Assembly (NCBI RefSeq): GCF_009931695.1
Contig: NZ_CP048000.1
Span: forward strand, 2,683,501-2,747,500
DNA from: Anaerocolumna sedimenticola
GTDB lineage: Bacteria > Bacillota > Clostridia > Lachnospirales > Lachnospiraceae
Reading direction: 5' to 3'
Length of the DNA: 64,000 bases
Part shown: positions 14,798 to 23,306 of the stretch, one piece after another
How positions within the stretch are numbered: position 1 is the stretch's first letter
Layout: each line of letters starts with the position of its first letter
The notes under the pieces: generated by a model
The model's database searches: none
Told to the model about the DNA's origin: nothing
What the model saw: the letters and a program-made list of their open reading frames with translations, nothing else
Made by a program: the position numbers and the translations under genes

Positions 14798-17680
14798 TTG
14801 GCAGACGGAACACTAAGATTTGATACTAAGATTGATACGGATGGGTTTGAAAAAGATACCAGAACATTGAAAGGATCCTTAAATTCGTTTATAAACTCTC
14901 TGAAAGGTGTTGGTAATAACATTGCTAATGCATTCTCTGGTACGGGAAGCATTGATAAAACAGATAGCAGTATAAAGAATTTAGTTGATGAAATCGATCG
15001 ATACAAGGATTCTTTATACTACCTGGAAAAACAGGGATTGTATTTTGGTGATAAAGAGTATGATGAAGCGTACCAAAGTCTTTCATTACTTGAGAATGAA
15101 TTAAACCAATATAAAAAAGAATTATCCAGCGTAAATACAGAGCAAAATAAAACTTCTAAAAGTGCTAAAGATATGGGGAAATCCATGAAAAAGGCGGATA
15201 GTAATGTAAGCGGATTCAGTAAAACATTATCACTATTAAAAATGTCTTTACTATTTTCTGTAGCTTTTAGGGCTATGTCAGCAGCTACAACGGCAATTTC
15301 AGATGGGTTTAAAAATCTTTCACAGTATAGTGCAACGACAAATAAAACTTTGTCAGCGTTGGCTACATCTCTTCTGACATTAAAAAATTCACTTGCTACC
15401 GCTTTTTCACCAATACTTACCGCTATCACACCGGCATTACAGACATTAATCGGATATCTTACTACTGCTATTACAGTAATGGGAGAATTTTTTTCATATT
15501 TGATTACCGGAGCTACAACATTCACCAGGGCAAAAGATGCCCAGATTGATTATGCCGCATCCGTTAAAAAGGCGGCGCAGGAAGCTAATAAAGCACTGTC
15601 ACCAATTGATAGATTAAATGAAGTCTCTGATGATAGCGGGGGAGGAAATGGTGGTTATACTGGTCCGAGTCCTAGTCAGATGTTCGAAGAAGTTCCAATT
15701 AATAGTAAGATAACAGATGCAGTAAACGGTCTTAAGAAAGCTTTGGAACCAACAATAGAAGCTCTTAAAAAATTAAACGAACAATTAAATCCTCTGAAAG
15801 CATTTGTTGCACAAGCGTTAATTGATTTTTACAATAAATTTCTTAAGCCGGTCGGAACATGGGTATTAGGAAACGGTATTCCTGGACTGGCAACCGCACT
15901 CGGCAATTTACTTAAAAATATTGATTGGAATTCACTGAATAAAGCATTAGCAAATTTATTCGAAGCGTTAGGAAAATTCACAATAGGAATCGGTCAAGGG
16001 CTTGTTGATTTTATAGTTGAATTATCCGATGGGTTATCACCTGTGATTGGTAAAACACTTGATGTAATAGGAAAAGGATTAGCTGTTTTAGCAGATGCAA
16101 TAAATAGTCTTTCGCCACAAACTGTCCATGACCTAGGTATTTCGTTAGGTATATTATTCACTAGTTTAGCCTTTGCTAAATCATTAGCAAAAGTAGGGGC
16201 TATATTAAGTACATTGGGTGGTGGATTATCTGGATTAGCTGGAGGACTTGCAATGTTTGCAACATTAAATCCTATGGCATTTGTGGCTATGTTTAACGGG
16301 TTATTTGAAGATTTGGAAGCATGGGTTCAAGATAAAATAGCAGAAAAGTTCGGAGAAATATGGAACAAAATCCTTATTGTTTTTGCGAATGTTGGACTTG
16401 GAGCGGCAACGGGATTTTATCTTGGAGGTCCTATTGGTGCAATCATAGGAGCCTTAATTGGAGGATTAATTGCAGCTATTCATGAATTTGACTTTACACC
16501 TGTATGGGAAGCAATAAAAACTGGATTGTCCATGTTCCTTGGGTCTGTATTTAACTGGGATTCAACCAAAGAGTTATTTAGCGATATGATTGGATATTTT
16601 AAAGCTGCCTTAAACGGTGACAATATTATCGATATTGGTAAAAATATTGTATTCGGTTTATTTAATGGTGTAGTTGCAGCATTCGCTTTAATATTTGAAC
16701 CATTCATCGATTTATTTATGGGTATCATTAATGGGGTAAAAGATTTATTTGGAATACATTCACCCTCTACAGTATTCGCTGAAATAGGTGGTTATTTAGT
16801 TCAAGGTCTGTTTAATGGTGTGAAAGCTATTATTAATACTGTTCTCCAGATATTTAAAGATCTATGGACGAATATTCAGAATGTATTTAAAGATATTGGA
16901 ACCTGGTTTAAAACGAAATTCCAGTCAGCCTATGATACTGTAAAAGGAGTATTTAAAGGGATTGGAACATGGTTTGGAGAACGTTGGGCAGATATACAAA
17001 CAGCATTCTCAGCAACCGGAACATGGTTTAAAACCACTTTCTCAACGGCTTGGGAAAATATCAAGACAGCATTTACACTTAGTAGCATAAAGACGTTTTT
17101 CAGCGGAATATGGACCGGAATTCAATCAGCTTTTAGTCATGTATCGAAATGGTTTAAAGATACTTTTACAGAAGCATGGACAAATGTTAAAAACGTGTTC
17201 AGTACTGGTGGAAAAATATTTGATGGTATAAAAGATGGTATTTCCGATGTATTTAAAAGCGTGGTTAACAAATTGATAGATGGTATCAATGCTATTATTA
17301 CAGTTCCTTTCAATAAAATAAATAGTATGCTAAATACGATAAGAAGCGTAAGCATATTAGGAGCGAAACCATTCAGTGGGTTATGGAGTCAAAATCCCTT
17401 ATCAGTACCCAGAATACCTAAATTAGCAACCGGTGCAGTTATTCCTCCAAATTCAGAATTTTTAGCTTTACTTGGTGATCAGAAACGTGGTACCAATATT
17501 GAAGCTCCCCTGGATATAATTGTCGAAGCATTTCAAAGGGTTGTAGGTGGAAGTTCTAGTACAGGGGATATGTTACATGTCACTATAACTCTACCGAACG
17601 GTAAAGTATTATTTGACACTGTGGTACAGGCTGAAGAAGAAAATTATAAATCTACCGGCAAACCTAGTTTTGTACATTAA
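14798..17680 (+). CDS. Tail tape measure protein
   Basis: At 960 residues this is the longest gene in the prophage and sets tail length. It has an N-terminal coiled-coil region, hydrophobic segments (about residues 140-250 and 440-560, rich in Ala, Leu, Gly) and a C-terminal part with repeated Trp/Phe motifs (WFKTKF, WFGERW, WFKTTF, WFKDTF, about residues 705-800). The last 120 residues are typical of tape measure ends (IPKLATGAVIPPNSEFLALLGDQ). It starts at TTG after AAAGGAG. Length relative to the tube predicts a medium-length flexible tail. The hydrophobic segments may help DNA cross the host membrane. Confidence 0.93.
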   Translation: MADGTLRFDTKIDTDGFEKDTRTLKGSLNSFINSLKGVGNNIANAFSGTGSIDKTDSSIKNLVDEIDRYKDSLYYLEKQGLYFGDKEYDEAYQSLSLLENELNQYKKELSSVNTEQNKTSKSAKDMGKSMKKADSNVSGFSKTLSLLKMSLLFSVAFRAMSAATTAISDGFKNLSQYSATTNKTLSALATSLLTLKNSLATAFSPILTAITPALQTLIGYLTTAITVMGEFFSYLITGATTFTRAKDAQIDYAASVKKAAQEANKALSPIDRLNEVSDDSGGGNGGYTGPSPSQMFEEVPINSKITDAVNGLKKALEPTIEALKKLNEQLNPLKAFVAQALIDFYNKFLKPVGTWVLGNGIPGLATALGNLLKNIDWNSLNKALANLFEALGKFTIGIGQGLVDFIVELSDGLSPVIGKTLDVIGKGLAVLADAINSLSPQTVHDLGISLGILFTSLAFAKSLAKVGAILSTLGGGLSGLAGGLAMFATLNPMAFVAMFNGLFEDLEAWVQDKIAEKFGEIWNKILIVFANVGLGAATGFYLGGPIGAIIGALIGGLIAAIHEFDFTPVWEAIKTGLSMFLGSVFNWDSTKELFSDMIGYFKAALNGDNIIDIGKNIVFGLFNGVVAAFALIFEPFIDLFMGIINGVKDLFGIHSPSTVFAEIGGYLVQGLFNGVKAIINTVLQIFKDLWTNIQNVFKDIGTWFKTKFQSAYDTVKGVFKGIGTWFGERWADIQTAFSATGTWFKTTFSTAWENIKTAFTLSSIKTFFSGIWTGIQSAFSHVSKWFKDTFTEAWTNVKNVFSTGGKIFDGIKDGISDVFKSVVNKLIDGINAIITVPFNKINSMLNTIRSVSILGAKPFSGLWSQNPLSVPRIPKLATGAVIPPNSEFLALLGDQKRGTNIEAPLDIIVEAFQRVVGGSSSTGDMLHVTITLPNGKVLFDTVVQAEEENYKSTGKPSFVH

Positions 17681-17692
17681 GGAGGGGTGGTA

Positions 17693-18091
17693 ATGACAGG
17701 TAACGGCTATGTAATAAAAGTTAATGGAACGCCATTCCCCAATGCATTATTAGCACCTGAGGGATATAGTAATACTCCAAATCGCCGGCAGGATAAAAAC
17801 AGTTATACAGACGGCCGGGGAACTACACGCCGAAATATACTTCCAGTTAAAAGAACTACTTTTAAACTAAAAACAAAAGATTGGCTCACTTATGGACAGA
17901 AGCTTATTGTTCAAGCTTTTTTCCCTAACCGTGATCGTGTCACTGTTGAATGCTGGAACGATGAAATAAATGACTATGAGACAACCGTATTCTATGTTCC
18001 GGATATAGAGTACACAGTTAAAAAAATCATTAATGGTAATTTTTATTACAACTCTATTGAATTTGAATACATTGCATACGGGGAGGAATAA
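17693..18091 (+). CDS. Baseplate / distal tail component (DUF6711-like)
   Basis: The 132-residue protein lies between the tape measure and the large tail lysin gene, where distal tail or baseplate hub subunits are found. The sequence has GNGYVIKVNGTPFPNALLAPEGY at its start (listed here as two parts, GNGYVIKVNGTPF and PNALLAPEGY), a conserved DGRGTTRRNILPVKRTTFKL strip and a beta-rich C-terminus. The frame is open from GTG 17687, but GGAGG spacing favours ATG 17693. The name DUF6711 is from memory of similar proteins and is tentative. Confidence 0.7.
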   Translation: MTGNGYVIKVNGTPFPNALLAPEGYSNTPNRRQDKNSYTDGRGTTRRNILPVKRTTFKLKTKDWLTYGQKLIVQAFFPNRDRVTVECWNDEINDYETTVFYVPDIEYTVKKIINGNFYYNSIEFEYIAYGEE

Positions 18092-18093
18092 CA

Positions 18094-20397
18094 ATGTTAG
18101 ATATATTAGATACAATAAAAGCATTATATAACAACGATATTCTTCCCCTGGTAGCGGAGAATGTGCCCAAGGAATTAGTTATATATTTCCCGGATTTAAA
18201 TCTTACCATTGAAACAGATCAGGTGGTGGATGACAGTTTTTCACTGGAAGAAAAATTATGCAGTGATACTGATCTTGTATTTGGATCCTGTGAAGCCTCT
18301 ATTATTAAATTTACTCTTGCTGACGTTAACCAAGATTTATCCGGAAAGGAATTTATTATTAATCAGATAGTAAATAGCTACACGGTACCGCTTGGTGTAT
18401 ACACTGTAGACAGTTGTAAGAAACAGGATGATTTAAGGTTTAAAGATATAACAGCCTATGACAGAATGAGGAAAGCAGATATTGATGTGGCGAACTGGTA
18501 TAATTCACTTCCTTTTCCACTTACCCTGGCGGCGTTTCGGGCAAGCCTTTTAAACTATTTAGGAATCCAGGAAGAGTTAAAAGCACTACCAAATGACGCT
18601 ATGATCGTCACTAAAACCATTGAGCCAAGTCAAATTAGCGGCAGGGATGTATTAAAAGCCTGTGAAGAAATAAACGGCTGTTTCGGGCATATAAACCGCT
18701 TTGGGAAGTTTGCACATGTTGTCCTAGAGCCAAGTTACGGATTATATCCGGCAGTGACATTGTTACCTGCAGATGATTTATTCCCTGTATCGGAAAATGA
18801 TACTACCTATTTCGAGCAAACTTCTGCCGCCACTCAGGTAAGTACTGCAATGTGTATACCACCAGTCATATTTGAAGAATATACCGTAAAAGAGATTGAT
18901 AAACTGCAAATAAGGCAGGAAGAGGGCGATATAGGCGCAATAGTTGGTACCGGAGCAAATGCCTATGTAATTGAGGGTAATTTTTTAGTATACGGTAAGT
19001 CCGCTGAGGAATTAAATACAATAGCTATTAATGCCTTTGGTAATATGCAGAAACGTCCATACCGGCCATACCAAAGTAATAACGTAGGATTGTCATATAT
19101 CGAAGTCGGGGATACTATTGCTTTTAACCTAACCGATGTTATAGCTGGCTATGTATTTAAGCGTACCCTGACCGGGATACAGGCATTAAGGGATGCTTTT
19201 TCTGCACAGGGCAATGAAGAACGGAAACAGAATTTCAGTGTAAATAAGCAGATTATCCAGTTACAAGGGAAATCAGCTGTATTAAAGCGAAATGTTGAAG
19301 AGTTATCTAATACAATAACGGACGTTGAATCCGGATTAGAGTCTAAGATAGAACAGACAGCCGGACAACTGCAAGTACAAATTACGGATACTAAGAACAA
19401 TCTACAATCTCAGATAACGCAACAGGCAGGACAGATAGAATTAAAAGTGGATGCCGCCGGGGTAATAGCTGCGATTAACTTAAGCGGTGAGGGTATTAAA
19501 ATTGATGCGACTAAGCTTAATTTAAACGGATATGTTACTGTGACTAATTTAAATACTCCAGGTCAAACAATCATTGATGGTAGAAATTTAAAAACCGGAA
19601 CGGTAACCGCTGATGAAGTAAGAACATCATGGGTATATGCCGGGAATATTAATGCTTCTCAGATTACAGCCGGTACCATGAGCGCTAATAGGATTTCAGG
19701 CGGCACATTAAGAGGCGTTACTATCATAAGTGAATACGAGGCTTCTTTTCCGTCAGTTAGAATACAGGGAACTTCTACCACTACAGAGATATTTGGTGGT
19801 AATATTGATTGTAATAATATTACCGTTGAATCAATTAACGGTGGAGAGCCTATAACAACTGATAATAAAAGAGACGAAATTAACATTTTATACTCTGCTA
19901 CAACTGGAACCGCTCAAGTAACATCGAATGGTAATAACTTTAGACCCCATTCTTCTTATGGTGATAATGAAGTTTCATGTGGATCTCCGTCATATAGATG
20001 GACGCAAGTATACGCAGCAACATCAACAATTTCCACAAGTGATAGAAATCTAAAGGAATTAATCGGTAGTTTAACAGAAGCAGAAAAAAGAGTAGCGCAA
20101 AGAATAAAACAACTTTTTATTACATTTAAATTTAAAGATGCAATAGTAAAAAAAGGAGATAATGCCCGTATTCATATTGGTGTATTTGCCCAGGACGTAA
20201 AAACTGCTTTCGAAGAAGAGGGTCTAAATCCTTATAACTATGCTATGTTTTGCTCTGATACATGGTATGAGAAAGATGGAATGGCAGTTGATGGTAATGA
20301 AAAACCATACACAGCTGATAGCGATGGAGTAATGCAGATTACGAGATTAAGTCTAAGATACGAAGAGGTCTATGGTTTCCTATTTGCAGCGTCATAA
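18094..20397 (+). CDS. Tail-associated endopeptidase / spike with C-terminal S74 chaperone domain
   Basis: This 767-residue protein combines an N-terminal prophage tail (Prophage_tail / gp18-like) domain, about residues 1-370, a coiled-coil and beta-helix region (about 390-620), and a C-terminal peptidase S74 intramolecular chaperone (about 640-767). The last has the signature STSDRNLKELIG near residue 648 and the downstream ARIHIGVFAQDV. S74 domains trimerise the fibre and then cut themselves off at the Ser-Asp motif, which is present here. It therefore probably forms a trimeric tail tip or spike that contacts the cell wall. The ATG follows GGGGAGG by 8 bases and the gene begins 2 bases after its neighbour. 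Confidence 0.85.
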   Translation: MLDILDTIKALYNNDILPLVAENVPKELVIYFPDLNLTIETDQVVDDSFSLEEKLCSDTDLVFGSCEASIIKFTLADVNQDLSGKEFIINQIVNSYTVPLGVYTVDSCKKQDDLRFKDITAYDRMRKADIDVANWYNSLPFPLTLAAFRASLLNYLGIQEELKALPNDAMIVTKTIEPSQISGRDVLKACEEINGCFGHINRFGKFAHVVLEPSYGLYPAVTLLPADDLFPVSENDTTYFEQTSAATQVSTAMCIPPVIFEEYTVKEIDKLQIRQEEGDIGAIVGTGANAYVIEGNFLVYGKSAEELNTIAINAFGNMQKRPYRPYQSNNVGLSYIEVGDTIAFNLTDVIAGYVFKRTLTGIQALRDAFSAQGNEERKQNFSVNKQIIQLQGKSAVLKRNVEELSNTITDVESGLESKIEQTAGQLQVQITDTKNNLQSQITQQAGQIELKVDAAGVIAAINLSGEGIKIDATKLNLNGYVTVTNLNTPGQTIIDGRNLKTGTVTADEVRTSWVYAGNINASQITAGTMSANRISGGTLRGVTIISEYEASFPSVRIQGTSTTTEIFGGNIDCNNITVESINGGEPITTDNKRDEINILYSATTGTAQVTSNGNNFRPHSSYGDNEVSCGSPSYRWTQVYAATSTISTSDRNLKELIGSLTEAEKRVAQRIKQLFITFKFKDAIVKKGDNARIHIGVFAQDVKTAFEEEGLNPYNYAMFCSDTWYEKDGMAVDGNEKPYTADSDGVMQITRLSLRYEEVYGFLFAAS

Positions 20398-20428
20398 GAT
20401 TAAAAGTTGCTTAATTTTCCATTTTTCA

Positions 20429-20457
20429 TTGTAATTTTTTTTTAGCTGTGTAATAAT
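20429..20457 (+). promoter_or_regulatory. Candidate promoter for secreted Big2 gene
   Basis: TTGTAA and AATAAT are separated by 17 bp inside a T-rich gap of 80 bp between tail genes. It would allow the next gene to be expressed in the lysogen independently of the late operon. Confidence 0.35.
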
Positions 20458-20477
20458 ATGGCTAGGAGGTAATTATT

Positions 20478-21422
20478 ATGAAAAATATAAAATTGATAAG
20501 TATAATTAGTTTATTAATTTCAATAATCATTATTCCTATACATGTTTTTGCACAGGAACATAAAAGTTTTACAATCGAAAGCATAAGTAATAGCGATTAT
20601 GAACTATCTTTTGGGATCCTTAATAATCTGCCGGGCGCCGATGATTATGATGCATGTACAGGTAAAGAACTCAACAGATATATATTTCGAGGTGGCAAAG
20701 CTTACAAAGACGGAGTTATAGTTTATGGTCAATATGAATGGGAAAATCCTGATTATGTTATTAAAGATGGAGAACAGACTGTAACAATGCTCTTTAAATC
20801 TGATTCTGGTGAAATAGTAAAAGCTGAACTTGTGCTGTATGGTGTAAAGTGGGAAAATCCATATGCAGATGGTCCAAGTGAGCCAACTACGGACCCTGCA
20901 ACAGTTGAAGAGCAACCCACAATTACAAAACCATCCCTTACTGCTTCTTCTATTGCGTTGGATAAATCTTCAACGTATGACATTAATATAAATGATAAGG
21001 TATCCGGAACTTATGCTTGGACAAGTAGCAATCCCAAGGTAGCAAAGGTAAATTCCAAGAATGGTTTTGTTACCGCTGTTTCAGATGGTACAGCTAAAAT
21101 AACCTGTAAGATTACCGCTTCTGACGGCCAGGTATATACTTTAGTATCAACCGTAACCGTTGGAGTAGATGATAACTTACCCATCCTTACTGATGATGTA
21201 ATAGACCTGAATGCAGGTAATCAATATGATTTAGGGGTTGAAAATCAGATAGCCGGTTCCAAATACAGATATAGAAGTTCGAACCGTTCAATCGCTACGG
21301 TAAACGTTGCCAATGGCATTATTACAGCTAAGGGAGTTGGAAAAGCAAATGTATACTGTACAATTACCACCCCCGATAAACAGGTAATCGTACTTAAATG
21401 TGAAGTAAATGTAAACAAATAG
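20478..21422 (+). CDS. Secreted Big2/Ig-like protein, probable lysogenic-conversion gene
   Basis: The 314-residue protein has a clear signal peptide (basic start, hydrophobic core of Ile/Leu/Ser, cleavage after HVFA near residue 25). An unknown domain of about 100 residues (with KWENPYAD at its end) and a Pro/Thr/Glu linker follow. Two bacterial Ig-like (Big2) modules come next, recognised by TYAWTSSNPKVAKVNSKNG and by YRSSNRSIATVNVANGI with following GKANVYC. A signal peptide is out of place in a virion gene. With a candidate promoter in front and a hairpin terminator behind, the gene looks like a moron exported by the lysogen, perhaps to the cell surface. There is no LPxTG anchor. Confidence 0.75.
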   Translation: MKNIKLISIISLLISIIIIPIHVFAQEHKSFTIESISNSDYELSFGILNNLPGADDYDACTGKELNRYIFRGGKAYKDGVIVYGQYEWENPDYVIKDGEQTVTMLFKSDSGEIVKAELVLYGVKWENPYADGPSEPTTDPATVEEQPTITKPSLTASSIALDKSSTYDININDKVSGTYAWTSSNPKVAKVNSKNGFVTAVSDGTAKITCKITASDGQVYTLVSTVTVGVDDNLPILTDDVIDLNAGNQYDLGVENQIAGSKYRYRSSNRSIATVNVANGIITAKGVGKANVYCTITTPDKQVIVLKCEVNVNK

Positions 21423-21437
21423 ACAAAATCAATAACT

Positions 21438-21466
21438 AAGCATCTGCATTAAGTTGTGGGTGCTTT
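21438..21466 (+). terminator. Hairpin terminator after secreted Big2 gene
   Basis: AGCATCTGC and GTGGGTGCT pair with some G-U pairs and are followed by TTTTATT. It closes the moron-like transcription unit. Confidence 0.5.
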
Positions 21467-21492
21467 TATTATGCCTAAAATGGAGGTATTGA

Positions 21493-21711
21493 ATGAAAGA
21501 AAAAGGATTTAACCTACAGATAGTAGAGTTGAAAGAAAATCTTGCAAAAGTACTTAATGAGGCCAAAATGCCAACGATGGTAAAACAGATGGCTCTCTTT
21601 GAAATATCTAGTCAGGTAAACCAGTTAGTAGCTCAGGAAATAGAAGCTGAAAGAAAAGCATGGGAAGAGGGTGAAAAGGATGGCAATAAATCAAGTAAAA
21701 GCAACGATTAA
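21493..21711 (+). CDS. Small helical phage protein (72 aa)
   Basis: The 72-residue protein is highly helical and acidic with a basic-polar tail (KDGNKSSKSND). It begins with MKEKGFNLQIVELKENLAKVL read in two parts (MKEKGFNLQ, IVELKENLAKVL) and carries PTMVKQMALFEI. Similar small proteins occur in Clostridia prophages between tail lysin and fibre genes, but no function is known to me. Its end overlaps the next gene by 32 bases, so the two are tightly coupled. It has a TGGAGG ribosome site. Confidence 0.6.
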   Translation: MKEKGFNLQIVELKENLAKVLNEAKMPTMVKQMALFEISSQVNQLVAQEIEAERKAWEEGEKDGNKSSKSND

Positions 21712-22585
21712 TGGAACTACATACATCCTGTCTTATAACAGTAGTACTGGAAAGTATGAATCTACCGTAACGGCTCCGGGAAACTCGTCTTATCCATTAA
21801 GTGGACATTATTATCCGGTAAGTGTAGAAGTAACTGATACGGCCGGAAATAAGACCACTAAGGATGCTACGGACTCAACACTGGGGACATCATTACGCTT
21901 AACGGTTAAAGAGAAAACTCCTCCGGTTATTACGTTTACAGCTCCTACCGAGGGTGCTATGGTATCCAATAACAAACCTGCGATCAGCTGGACTGTGACT
22001 GATGATGACTCCGGTGTAGATCCGGACAGCATTAAGTTAACTATAGACGGCACGGTTATTACATCTGGTATTACGAAAAATCTCTCTGGTGGAACTTATA
22101 CCTGCTCTTATACTCCTACGACGGCCTTATCTGACGGGACACATACTATTAAATTCGATGCATCCGATAATGACGGAAATGCTGCAACTCAGAAACAGGT
22201 AACATTTAAAATTGATACGGTACCTCCTGTCCTTAACGTATCAGCTCCGGTTAACAATTTAGTGACTAATCAATCAAGCCTGACTGTTAATGGCTCCACA
22301 AATGATGCTACCACAAGTCCAGTAACGGTAACTGTGAAATTAAATTCCGGATCCGCACAGGCAGTGACGGTAGATGGAAGTGGTAATTTCACTAAGACTT
22401 TGACCTTGGTAAATGGGGTCAATACAATCGTTATTACCGCAACGGACGGGGCAGGTAAAACCACAACAATCACAAGGACGGTTACTTTAGATACGGTAGC
22501 TCCTACAATCTCCGCTATTACTCTTACTCCTAATCCGGTAGACGCAGGGGCAACTTACATTATATCTGTTACAGTTACCGACTAA
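21680..22585 (+). CDS. Ig-like repeat tail fibre / adhesin protein
   Basis: The 301-residue product is built from three Ig-like modules of about 90 residues. The first starts near residue 3; the second near 70 (TPPVITFTAPTEGAMVSNN); the third near 165 (VPPVLNVSAPVNNLVTNQS). It ends in TVAPTISAITLTPNPVDAG and stops shortly after. Composition is Thr/Val/Asp-rich with no signal peptide, as in phage fibres and virion surface decorations. The frame is open from GTG 21671; ATG 21680 has better spacing to AAGAGGG. It ends one base before the next ATG. Its likely role is carbohydrate contact on the host surface. Confidence 0.7.
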   Translation: MAINQVKATINGTTYILSYNSSTGKYESTVTAPGNSSYPLSGHYYPVSVEVTDTAGNKTTKDATDSTLGTSLRLTVKEKTPPVITFTAPTEGAMVSNNKPAISWTVTDDDSGVDPDSIKLTIDGTVITSGITKNLSGGTYTCSYTPTTALSDGTHTIKFDASDNDGNAATQKQVTFKIDTVPPVLNVSAPVNNLVTNQSSLTVNGSTNDATTSPVTVTVKLNSGSAQAVTVDGSGNFTKTLTLVNGVNTIVITATDGAGKTTTITRTVTLDTVAPTISAITLTPNPVDAGATYIISVTVTD

Positions 22586-22586
22586 T

Positions 22587-22871
22587 ATGAGAGTATTTGG
22601 TAAGGTAGACGGAGTAGATGTAATATTTCAGCAAAAAGAAGGAGGCCGGTGGGAGGTACCGGTTCCCCTTGATACGGATGGAGAGTACGTGGTTGAAATC
22701 ATGGCAGAGGATGAGGCTGGTAACATAGCCTACATGGCTAAAATGCTGTTTATTGTCAACAGGAATCAGCTTAGTGCGTATATGGTTCCATATTCATATT
22801 TGGCACAATTACAGGACAGTTATAACGCTTACCTAACAACTGATACATATACCGTGGAATTGCTGAGATAG
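22587..22871 (+). CDS. Small tail/fibre-associated protein (94 aa)
   Basis: The 94-residue protein starts at an ATG one base after the stop of the Ig-like fibre gene (TAATATG). Its first 65 residues form an Ig-like strand pattern (VPLDTDGEYVVEIMAEDEAGN), very like the end of an Ig repeat, followed by a Tyr-rich tail. It may be a part of the fibre encoded as a separate chain or the result of gene fission. No enzyme motif is visible. Confidence 0.6.
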   Translation: MRVFGKVDGVDVIFQQKEGGRWEVPVPLDTDGEYVVEIMAEDEAGNIAYMAKMLFIVNRNQLSAYMVPYSYLAQLQDSYNAYLTTDTYTVELLR

Positions 22872-22880
22872 GAGGAGATC

Positions 22881-23147
22881 ATGCAAAGAATTAGATTTGA
22901 TAGAGGAGAATATAGGCATGTGCGCATTTTGATCAAGTCAGCAACCGGAGAGGCCTTTACCATAAGAAATGCGTCATGGGAATTATCCTTAAAAGATGTG
23001 AACGAATCCTCTGGAGCTTGTACCATAGACGAACATATCATAGATGCTTATATTTCTCCTGCGCAGAAAGGTATCTATAAATTAAAAATGACCTATGAGA
23101 TCGCAGACGAGACCCTGATAGAAGTAATAGAAGTGGTGGTGGATTAA
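22881..23147 (+). CDS. Small phage tail-region protein (88 aa)
   Basis: The 88-residue protein has a beta-rich pattern (ISPAQKGIYKLKMTYEIADET) and starts with ATG after a strong GGAGGAG. No family is recognised, but similar small beta proteins are common in the baseplate/fibre cassettes of siphophages; the segment resembles a cohesin-free Ig fold. It is followed without gap by another short ORF beginning at TTG 23148. The gene is likely part of the host-adsorption apparatus. Confidence 0.6.
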   Translation: MQRIRFDRGEYRHVRILIKSATGEAFTIRNASWELSLKDVNESSGACTIDEHIIDAYISPAQKGIYKLKMTYEIADETLIEVIEVVVD

Positions 23148-23306
23148 TTGGAGGAGATAGGAATAAAAGCAATCACCATTACCCCTAATCCAGTTGAGAC
23201 AGGAAAGCAATTTTTAGTTAGCATCGAGTTAGATATTATATATCCGGACTCTTATTTATATCCGGAAGATACTTTATATCCAACTTATGCTGGAAAGGAT
23301 ACATAA
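23148..23306 (+). CDS. Small fibre-related protein (52 aa) with TPNPV motif
   Basis: This short ORF starts at TTG directly after the stop of the previous gene and ends one base into the ATG of the esterase gene (TAATG), so it fits the tightly packed operon. Its residues 7-24 (KAITITPNPVETGKQFLV) repeat the end of the 301-residue Ig-like fibre (SAITLTPNPVDAGATYII). The tail PDSYLYPEDTLYP is a Tyr-Pro repeat seen at ends of phage fibres. It is thus probably a duplicated fibre C-terminal module encoded as its own chain. Confidence 0.55.
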   Translation: MEEIGIKAITITPNPVETGKQFLVSIELDIIYPDSYLYPEDTLYPTYAGKDT

